A stretch of DNA of 11,118 nt from contig DUKA01000199.1 in NCBI GenBank assembly GCA_013329615.1, forward strand, positions 1 to 11,118, in the 5' to 3' direction. Below, piece after piece: positions 5,857 through 11,118 of the stretch (position 1 is the stretch's first letter; each line of letters starts with the position of its first letter). A program made the position numbers and the translations under genes. The notes under the pieces are model-generated. The model was not told the origin of the DNA. It saw only the letters and a list, made by a program, of their open reading frames with translations, and ran no database searches. Origin of the DNA: Candidatus Bathyarchaeota archaeon. GTDB taxonomy: Archaea > Thermoproteota > Bathyarchaeia > TCS64.

Positions 5857-6921
5857 CTACTTCTTGTAGGCGCCGTACTTCCAGACGGCCCTGCCGACGG
5901 CGTTGTAGTTGGCGATGGGCATGTCCTGGAAGACCGTACAGCCGGGGCCGAGCATGAAGCCGCCGCCCTCCGCGCAGCTCTCGATGGCCTTCTTCGCCGC
6001 CTCCTCGACCTGCTTCGGCGTCCCCTTGCGGAGCACGGCCTCGTGGTCGAGCCCGCCGCAGATGCAGAACTTGTCACTGTAGAGCTCCTTGCCCTTCTTC
6101 ACAGGTGTCCAGCTGTGGCTCGCCCAGTTGATCGCGTCGACGGGGTATTTCTTGAACCAGCCCTCCTCCATCAGCTTCTTAGGGTCGCCAGCGGGGGTGC
6201 TGCAGATGTGCATGAGCTTGATCGGGCACTTGACGGCGTCGAGTACCCTCTTGTCGTAGCCCAGCGCGTAGGTCTCGAGTTGCTTCTTGTCCAGCTCCTT
6301 CCAAATTCGGCCGCCACCACCGATGCCGAGGAATACGCCGGACGCGCCCGCGTCCACACACGCCTTGGCGAAGTCGATGGTCGTCTGAGTGATCGTCTCG
6401 AGCCCCTGCTTTAGTGCGTCGGGGTTCTCCTTCATGTCCTTGAGGACCTGATCTGGGGTGGAGACGCCGTTCATAGCCTGTATGATGGGGCTCGGTATCG
6501 TGTAGATGAAAGGCACACGCCTCAGGTCGCGGGCGAGTATCTCGTTGCACCTGACGAACTCGCGGAGCTCCTTCTTGGGGTCGAGGACCCAGAGCTTCTC
6601 CCAGTCCTTCGTCTTCTTGACGGTGACCTCCTTGGTCTCGGCCTCCTCCTCGTTGTTTATGAACTCGAACTTGCTCCCCCACTGCATCGCCATGAAGCGG
6701 TAGTAGGGCGTGACCTTTAGCAGGTCCATGTTGTAGTCGAGTTCGCGTAGGAGCGCCATGTGGGCCTTGGCGGACTCCTCGCCGTCGCGCAGCGTCTTCT
6801 CCCAGCTGTAGCCGTTGAGCCACTTGCAGGCGGGGAAGTGGCCCCAGAGCGCCCAAGGAACGCGGTCTGGGACCTTGCGCTTCATGACCGCGAGTATGCG
6901 GTCGTATCTCTCGGATTCCAT
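5857..6921 (-). CDS. Uroporphyrinogen decarboxylase (URO-D)-like methyltransferase, MtaA/CmuA type
   Basis: This 354-residue URO-D fold protein resembles the MtaA/MtbA/CmuA group, which move methyl groups between corrinoid proteins and thiols such as coenzyme M, rather than true heme-pathway decarboxylases. Evidence: a putative zinc site His238-x-Cys240 (MHICST) with Cys328 in LGPGC, the CICGGLDHEAVLRKGTPKQV block (286-305), and a C-terminal PIANYNAV as in the family's P-x-N-x-x-A motif. ATG 6921 opens MESERYDRILAVMKRKVPDRVPW, the normal family N-terminus. An in-frame start at 7041 would run back through the divergent promoter and into the reductase gene. A TATA-like TTTTAT (minus, 6954-6959) about 35 bases upstream supports 6921. 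No corrinoid-binding protein or methyltransferase MtaB is in this window, so the methyl donor and acceptor are unknown. Confidence 0.85.
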   Translation of the reverse strand: MESERYDRILAVMKRKVPDRVPWALWGHFPACKWLNGYSWEKTLRDGEESAKAHMALLRELDYNMDLLKVTPYYRFMAMQWGSKFEFINNEEEAETKEVTVKKTKDWEKLWVLDPKKELREFVRCNEILARDLRRVPFIYTIPSPIIQAMNGVSTPDQVLKDMKENPDALKQGLETITQTTIDFAKACVDAGASGVFLGIGGGGRIWKELDKKQLETYALGYDKRVLDAVKCPIKLMHICSTPAGDPKKLMEEGWFKKYPVDAINWASHSWTPVKKGKELYSDKFCICGGLDHEAVLRKGTPKQVEEAAKKAIESCAEGGGFMLGPGCTVFQDMPIANYNAVGRAVWKYGAYKK

Positions 6922-6953
6922 ATGTGATCGTAGAGGATAGGGGTGCATTGGCA

Positions 6954-6959
6954 ATAAAA
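6954..6959 (-). promoter_or_regulatory. TATA-like box of the UroD-like gene
   Basis: The minus strand reads CTTTTATTGC about 33-38 bases before ATG 6921, so the leader would be under about 10 bases. It faces away from the TATA box of the divergent reductase gene, within a 106-base intergenic region that holds both promoters. Confidence 0.5.
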
Positions 6960-6983
6960 GACCGACCATCCACCGGGGAAGCT

Positions 6984-6990
6984 CTATAAG
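6984..6990 (+). promoter_or_regulatory. TATA box of the aldo/keto reductase gene
   Basis: CTATAAG lies about 40 bases before ATG 7028. Initiation about 25 bases downstream would fall near 7012-7016, leaving a leader of roughly 12-16 bases before ATG 7028, or almost none before GTG 7019. No clear Shine-Dalgarno sequence precedes either codon. Confidence 0.55.
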
Positions 6991-7027
6991 TATCCGATCC
7001 ACTCCAACCAATGTTCTGGTGCCCAAT

Positions 7028-8170
7028 ATGAAGTACCGCAAGTTCGGAAAACTCGACTACGAGCCGTCTGCGCTCGGATTTGGAGCCATGAGGCTCCCTA
7101 TCATCGGTGACGATACGGCGAACATCGATCAGCCCCAAGTCATCAAGATGATCAGGTACGCCATCGATAACGGCGTCAACTACGTCGACTCCGCCTACCC
7201 CTACCACAAGGGGCAGAGCGAAGTAGTCGTCGGAAAAGCCCTCAAGGACGGCTACAGGGAGAAAGTGAAGCTCGCCACGAAAATGCCGTGCTGGCTCATT
7301 AACAAAGCCGATGACTTCGACAAGTACTTCAACGAGCAACTCCAGCGCCTCCAGACCGACCACATAGACTTCTACCTGCTCCACGGGCTTAGGAAGGAGC
7401 GCTGGGGCGTGGTACGCGACCTCGGTGTCTTCAAGTGGGCGGAGAAGAAGATCGCTGATGGCAAGATAGGACACCTCGGCTTCAGCTTCCACGACGAGCT
7501 ACCCCTCTTCAAGGAGATAGTCGACTACCACGACTGGGACTTCTGCCAGATACAGTACAACTACATGGACACCAAGTATCAGGCGGGCACAGAGGGTCTC
7601 CGTTACGCGGCGAAGAAGGGGCTCGCAGTAGTCATCATGGAGCCCATCGCCGGCGGGCGCCTCGCCATCGAGCCCCCCGCACCCATAAAGCAGCTCTGGA
7701 AGGAGGGACACCATCGTTGGGAGCCCGCCGAGTGGGCGCTCCAGTGGGTCTGGAACCACCCCGAGGTCAGCCTCGTCCTAAGCGGGATGAGCAACATGGA
7801 GCAGACTGTCGAGAACGTCAGGGCTGCGGGGCGCAGCGGCGTCGGCAAGCTCACCAAGGAGGACGTGAAACTCGTCGATAAGGTGGCGAAGAAGTACCGC
7901 GAGATGGGCTTCGTCGGCTGCACCGGCTGCAGGCACTGCACACCCTGCCCAAGCGGAGTCGCCATCCCCGAGATATTCGCCCTCTTCAACGAGTACTACA
8001 TGAAGGACAGGGACAACGCCGTCAAGACGAAGTACGCCTCGCAGCTCAAGAAGGAGCAGTACGCGAAGAACTGCACGAGCTGCGGACGATGCGAGGAGCT
8101 CTGCCCGCAGCATCTGCCGATCAGGAACCTGCTACGCGGTGCGGGGCAGGTCTTCGAGTCGGATAGGTAG
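7028..8170 (+). CDS. Aldo/keto reductase with C-terminal two-cluster ferredoxin domain
   Basis: The protein has 380 residues. Residues 1-290 form an aldo/keto reductase barrel with its catalytic tetrad intact: Asp54 (NYVDSA), Tyr59, Lys85 (LATKMP) and His119 (YLLHG). The tail (about 291-380) carries two ferredoxin-type clusters, CTGCRHCTPCP (Cys298, 301, 304, 307) and CTSCGRCEELCP (Cys349, 352, 355, 359), enough for two [4Fe-4S] centres. This fusion is a known subfamily in anaerobic bacteria and archaea, expected to pair carbonyl/alcohol redox with one-electron carriers in the cytosol; the substrate is unknown. ATG 7028 gives the family-typical MKYRKFGK; GTG 7019 would add three residues. It is divergent from the UroD-like gene and convergent with the M28 gene, 39 bases away. 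Confidence 0.93.
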   Translation: MKYRKFGKLDYEPSALGFGAMRLPIIGDDTANIDQPQVIKMIRYAIDNGVNYVDSAYPYHKGQSEVVVGKALKDGYREKVKLATKMPCWLINKADDFDKYFNEQLQRLQTDHIDFYLLHGLRKERWGVVRDLGVFKWAEKKIADGKIGHLGFSFHDELPLFKEIVDYHDWDFCQIQYNYMDTKYQAGTEGLRYAAKKGLAVVIMEPIAGGRLAIEPPAPIKQLWKEGHHRWEPAEWALQWVWNHPEVSLVLSGMSNMEQTVENVRAAGRSGVGKLTKEDVKLVDKVAKKYREMGFVGCTGCRHCTPCPSGVAIPEIFALFNEYYMKDRDNAVKTKYASQLKKEQYAKNCTSCGRCEELCPQHLPIRNLLRGAGQVFESDR

Positions 8171-8195
8171 CTTATGAGCTGCTACTACACATAAG
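8171..8195. terminator. Inverted repeat between convergent genes (CTTATG/CATAAG)
   Basis: A 6-bp perfect inverted repeat (8171-8176 and 8190-8195) with a 13-base loop starts directly after the reductase stop codon. It may help end transcription of the reductase, although the following plus-strand bases are an A run rather than a T run. Confidence 0.35.
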
Positions 8196-8197
8196 AG

Positions 8198-8204
8198 AAA
8201 AAAA
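8198..8204 (-). terminator. T7 run ending the M28 peptidase transcript
   Basis: The minus strand carries seven consecutive T residues within 12 bases of the peptidase stop codon. T runs directly after a gene are the main intrinsic termination signal of archaeal RNA polymerase. The run lies in the 39-base gap between two convergent genes. Confidence 0.55.
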
Positions 8205-8209
8205 TTTCC

Positions 8210-9649
8210 TTAGATTACTTCATCCCAGCCGCCGGTGAGGCGGTCGAGGTAGTCACGTGTCTCAGGTTTGAGGGTTTTCCGCTTCTTGTTGAGGTATGCC
8301 TTGAGTTTCTCGCCGAGCTCGACGGTTTCCTTAAAGCCTTGTGCCGGAACGAAGGCTTCGACCTCCTTCTGGGGGCGGAGGGTGACGGGCCAGTCGTCGG
8401 CGTCTGCTATCCTCACGGCGGCGATGCCCGCGTTCGCGGCGCATTCCCGCATGGCGCGCAGGTTGACCTTGTCGACGGTGTCGTAGCTCGTGTGGCCGAA
8501 GCCGCGTCCGCCGAGGCGTTTGTTCTCCTCGGGGTCTCCCATCCCCGCCGTTGGGACGCCCTTGAGGAAGAAGGGCCAGTGATCGCTGTAGGGGCTGACG
8601 CCCTGCCAGAGCGGGATATCGGGACCGATGGCGGACGTGATCTTCTTAAAGAAGGGCTCAAGCTGGGGCCAGCCGTGGAGAAGAAAGCCCTGCTTCCCGT
8701 ACCTCCCCGCGGCGTCGAAGTTCATCATGAAGCGGGTGTTGGCGACATCCTCGGGGTGGTCGCGGACATACGCCCTGCTGCCATAGAGGCCGATCTCCTC
8801 GGCGCCGAAGAGCAGGAAACGCATCCCGCGTTTCATCTGCTTCTCCTTCGCGAGTATGCGTGCGGTCTCCATGACGACGGCGGCTCCCGTGGCGTCGTCG
8901 AGTGCCCCGACGGCTATGTCGTGCCCCTCGTAGTGGGCGCCGTAGACGACTGTCTCCCCCTCTTTCTTCCCGGGGAGGTCGGCGACGACGTTCCAGGTGT
9001 CGACCTGCAGGTTCTTGCAGTCGACCTCTAGGCGGAGCTTGACGCGCCCCTTGCGGTGTAGCACGCGTGCGAGGTATGCGCCGTCCTCGTAGCTTACGCC
9101 GACGCCGGGTATGATCGGGCTGATGCCCCCAGTAGGCGGCCCATATGCGGGGTAGTGGGTCATGAATATCCAACCCGCCGCGCCCGCCATGACGCTCCTC
9201 TGGTACCTCTCGCTCCTGTGCAGGTATCTCGCCATAGTCGGCGGCTGGGCGCTGCTGACGAGCACTATCTTGCCCTCGATCTCCTTTCGCCTGTTCTCGT
9301 AGACGTCGACGGCGCCCTCGCCGAGGTCGACGAGCTCCGCCTCGACGGTGCCGTCGGCGGTCATGGGCAACCCGATGCAGGGTATCTCCTTGCGGCGGGG
9401 CTCGAGGACGGTGATTTTCGCTGGTCCCCTCTTCCATCCGGGGATGGTGAACTTCTCGAGGTGGACGTTCTCGAGTCCGTAACCCTCGAGCTTTCCCGCC
9501 ATGTACTCACAGGATGCCTTATCATCCCCCGAACCCGGCCACCGTGAATCGTAGTCGTCACACAGTATCGTCACGTTCTCGAGCGTCTCGCCGCCCCCGT
9601 AGGCTTCCCCTATGATGCGCCTGTCGGTCTCCGCGTAGGATTTTGCCAT
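8210..9649 (-). CDS. M28-family zinc metallopeptidase (aminopeptidase) with PA-like insert
   Basis: The 479 residues have the order of M28 aminopeptidases. A helical N-terminus (1-60) is followed by a strand-rich PA-like region (about 80-210; EIEGKIVLVSS, AAGWIFMTHYPAYG). The catalytic domain begins near 218. The dinuclear zinc site is complete: His239 (GAHYEGH), Asp251/Asp252 (LDDATG), Glu284-Glu285 (AEEIGLYGS, general base and ligand), Asp312 (MNFDAAG) and His386 (GHTSYDTVDKV). It should remove N-terminal residues from peptides. There is no signal peptide or membrane segment, so it probably acts in the cytosol, unusual for PA-containing relatives, which are often secreted. The C-terminal 50 residues are charged and helical. 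ATG 9649 lacks a clear Shine-Dalgarno; a weak TATA-like TCTTTTCAAC (minus, 9679-9688) about 34 bases upstream suggests a leaderless mRNA. Confidence 0.9.
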   Translation of the reverse strand: MAKSYAETDRRIIGEAYGGGETLENVTILCDDYDSRWPGSGDDKASCEYMAGKLEGYGLENVHLEKFTIPGWKRGPAKITVLEPRRKEIPCIGLPMTADGTVEAELVDLGEGAVDVYENRRKEIEGKIVLVSSAQPPTMARYLHRSERYQRSVMAGAAGWIFMTHYPAYGPPTGGISPIIPGVGVSYEDGAYLARVLHRKGRVKLRLEVDCKNLQVDTWNVVADLPGKKEGETVVYGAHYEGHDIAVGALDDATGAAVVMETARILAKEKQMKRGMRFLLFGAEEIGLYGSRAYVRDHPEDVANTRFMMNFDAAGRYGKQGFLLHGWPQLEPFFKKITSAIGPDIPLWQGVSPYSDHWPFFLKGVPTAGMGDPEENKRLGGRGFGHTSYDTVDKVNLRAMRECAANAGIAAVRIADADDWPVTLRPQKEVEAFVPAQGFKETVELGEKLKAYLNKKRKTLKPETRDYLDRLTGGWDEVI

Positions 9650-9678
9650 GCCAATCGAGTAGAAGTCGGCGGGATGAG

Positions 9679-9688
9679 TTGAAAAGAC
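9679..9688 (-). promoter_or_regulatory. Weak TATA-like box of the M28 peptidase gene
   Basis: The minus strand reads TCTTTTCAAC 30-39 bases before ATG 9649, the right distance for a leaderless transcript. It is the most AT-rich stretch before this gene apart from the box at 9711-9717, which fits the opposite gene better. Confidence 0.3.
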
Positions 9689-9710
9689 CTCTGTGGGGCG
9701 GTCGGGATGC

Positions 9711-9717
9711 TTTTTAA
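9711..9717 (+). promoter_or_regulatory. TATA box of the AAA+ ATPase gene
   Basis: TTTTTAA is the strongest AT-rich element in this divergent region, about 45 bases before the TTG start at 9757. Initiation near 9740 would give a leader of about 15-19 bases that holds GGGGATCA, a plausible ribosome-binding sequence. The last TAA of this element is also the in-frame stop (9715-9717) that limits the reading frame. Confidence 0.5.
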
Positions 9718-9756
9718 GGCTGGCACCTCGACTGTATCAGAACACGGGGATCAGCC

Positions 9757-11118
9757 TTGGACTTCGACATTGAAAGATACACTCCCATGCCCGTCGCCTA
9801 CGAGCTGCGCTACATGATGCTGAAGAAGCTACGCGATGGCGAGGACCCCCTGCCCGACATCGAGGGGCGCGAGGGAACGAAAGCCGACGTTATACGAGTC
9901 GTTCTGAGCAACAGCTACCCCTACCTAGTCAGCAGGGAGGGCACGGGCAAGACGCGCCTCGCCGAGAGCCTCGCAAAGCTCCTCCCACCCGTCCCAAAGG
10001 TTAAGGGTTGCCCCTACAACTGCGACCCCAAGTGGCCCGACGAGTGGAAGTGCCCAAGTTGCCAAGGCGAGGAAGACCCCGAGATAGAGATAATCTCGGG
10101 CATCCAGCGTTATAGCAGGATTCAGGGGAACGAGTACACGAACGAGGCGAAGATTCTCGGCGTGAAGGACATACAAGCCATTGTACAGGGTGAGAGCCCA
10201 ACGGACCCACGGGCCTTCATCGGCACAGGCGTACTCAGGGGCAACCGCGGTGTCGTCTGCGTCGACGAGCTACCCGCCATACCCACAAAGGTACAGGTCC
10301 TATTCCACCCCATGCTGCAGGAGGGCAAGGTCGTCCTAGAGGAATACAACTGGGTACGTCCCATCGACATATTCTTCGTCGCCACCGGCAACCCCACAGG
10401 CTTCAGCCACGTAAACCGCGTCCCCGAGCCGCTCCTCGACCGCCTTGAGCTCATCCCCATGGCGCTCCCCGAGGAGGACATCGAGCGCGAGATAATGCTC
10501 AAGGAAGGCTTCAGGGTCAGAGACGAGTTCTTCCTCGAACGAGGCAAGACGACGAAGGAGGAGCCCATCTACGCTAAGCCCGAGGAGCTCCGCCGAAGGG
10601 CATCAGCCCCGTGGTGGATAGTGGACGCCGTCGAGAAGACCGTCCGCTACACACGCGACTGCCCAAACATAGACAGGGGCAGCAGCATCAGGGGCACGAT
10701 AAAGAGCCTCGACCACACCCTCAGCTCGACGGAGCGCACGGGCGGTAAGGTCGCGGGTCTACGCGATGCCGCCGACGGGCTCAAGCTCGCCCTCAGGGGC
10801 AGGATAAGGCTCAGAGCCGACCTCGTCGGCTTCGACGACAGCCCCGCAGCCTTCATGGTAAAGAACGACGAGGTCGTCGAGGACGTCCTCTGGTATGCGG
10901 CGCGCGATGTAGGCGTCGCCATACTCAAGGGCGTAGACGCGGACCCGCGCCAGCTCGCCGGCGAGATAAACGCCGTGTTATCCGGCGGAGACATCATCGA
11001 CAACCTCCAAGACTACGAGGCGGCGTACCGCGTCGTTCGCTTCATTGAGGAGAACCAGCCCTGGGAAAGCCCCAGCCTCGTCAGCGGACTCGGCGACCTC
11101 ATAAGGGACAGCCCCGAG
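9757..11118 (+). CDS. ChlI/MoxR-type AAA+ ATPase with Cys4 insert (3' end outside window)
   Basis: An open frame of 454 codons runs off the window end without a stop. It has the features of the magnesium-chelatase ATPase (ChlI/BchI) and MoxR group: a P-loop ending GTGKT (Lys65), Walker B VVCVDE (Asp170, Glu171), sensor-1 Asn212 in ATGNP, and the arginine-finger segment EPLLDRLEL (Arg229). GCPYNCDP and CPSC (Cys85, 89, 99, 102) form a likely metal-binding Cys4 insert. The P-loop begins SREGTGKT, with Ser59 where Gly or Ala is usual. Such ATPases form rings that drive metal insertion or remodel complexes with a von Willebrand A partner, which may be encoded further downstream. The region after about 240 is the helical lid and an extra C-terminal part longer than in typical ChlI. 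The start is TTG 9757, after GGGGATCA; an in-frame stop lies at 9715. Confidence 0.85.
   Translation, partial: MDFDIERYTPMPVAYELRYMMLKKLRDGEDPLPDIEGREGTKADVIRVVLSNSYPYLVSREGTGKTRLAESLAKLLPPVPKVKGCPYNCDPKWPDEWKCPSCQGEEDPEIEIISGIQRYSRIQGNEYTNEAKILGVKDIQAIVQGESPTDPRAFIGTGVLRGNRGVVCVDELPAIPTKVQVLFHPMLQEGKVVLEEYNWVRPIDIFFVATGNPTGFSHVNRVPEPLLDRLELIPMALPEEDIEREIMLKEGFRVRDEFFLERGKTTKEEPIYAKPEELRRRASAPWWIVDAVEKTVRYTRDCPNIDRGSSIRGTIKSLDHTLSSTERTGGKVAGLRDAADGLKLALRGRIRLRADLVGFDDSPAAFMVKNDEVVEDVLWYAARDVGVAILKGVDADPRQLAGEINAVLSGGDIIDNLQDYEAAYRVVRFIEENQPWESPSLVSGLGDLIRDSPE

Noticed and set aside
6179..7492. A 437-codon minus-strand frame spanning the UroD-like and reductase genes
   Set aside because: It overlaps two well-supported genes out of frame and crosses their shared promoter region. 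Its composition is low-complexity and matches no family.
8339..9031. A 230-codon plus-strand frame inside the M28 peptidase gene
   Set aside because: It is antisense to the catalytic domain of the peptidase, whose zinc ligands are all present on the minus strand.

Overview
The window looks archaeal. Two tRNA-Thr genes carry an encoded CCA and the discriminator T typical of archaeal tRNA-Thr. AT-rich TATA-like boxes sit about 26-35 bases before several start codons, which suggests leaderless or short-leader mRNAs. The proteins also fit: a C2H2 zinc-finger protein with a histone-H1-like tail, a UroD/MtaA-type methyltransferase, and an aldo/keto reductase with two ferredoxin-type cysteine clusters. 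A TACK-lineage archaeon, perhaps Bathyarchaeia-like, is my guess from overall character; no single marker proves it. Coding density is high, no stretch over 300 bases lacks a gene, and no mobile element, CRISPR array or phage gene is visible.

Layout. (1) 30-105: tRNA-Thr(CGT). (2) 145-2693, plus strand: a dihydroorotase-family amidohydrolase with replaced metal-site residues, then a TPR protein 32 bases later, probably one operon. (3) 2690-4846, minus strand: two OsmC-family genes on either side of a trans-sulfuration PLP enzyme. The TPR and first OsmC stop codons share one CTAG. (4) 4945-5022: tRNA-Thr(TGT), with its own box A. (5) 5071-5709, minus: the zinc-finger protein with a Lys/Ala/Pro-rich tail. 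(6) 5857-6921, minus: UroD/MtaA-like protein, divergent from (7) 7028-8170, plus: the aldo/keto reductase with an Fe-S tail. (8) 8210-9649, minus: M28-type metallopeptidase. (9) 9757 to the window end, plus: ChlI/MoxR-type AAA+ ATPase with a Cys4 insert, cut off by the window edge.

How the genes work together. Most transcription units appear to be single genes with their own promoter. The clearest functional group is sulfur/thiol chemistry: the PLP enzyme handles sulfur amino acids and the OsmC proteins are expected to reduce organic peroxides with paired cysteines. The UroD-like protein and the Fe-S reductase share a divergent promoter region, but no corrinoid protein or other partner is in view. 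No complete new multi-gene system is evident. The points most worth checking are the altered dihydroorotase active site, the zinc-finger/H1-tail protein, and the Cys4-containing ATPase with a variant Walker A motif.
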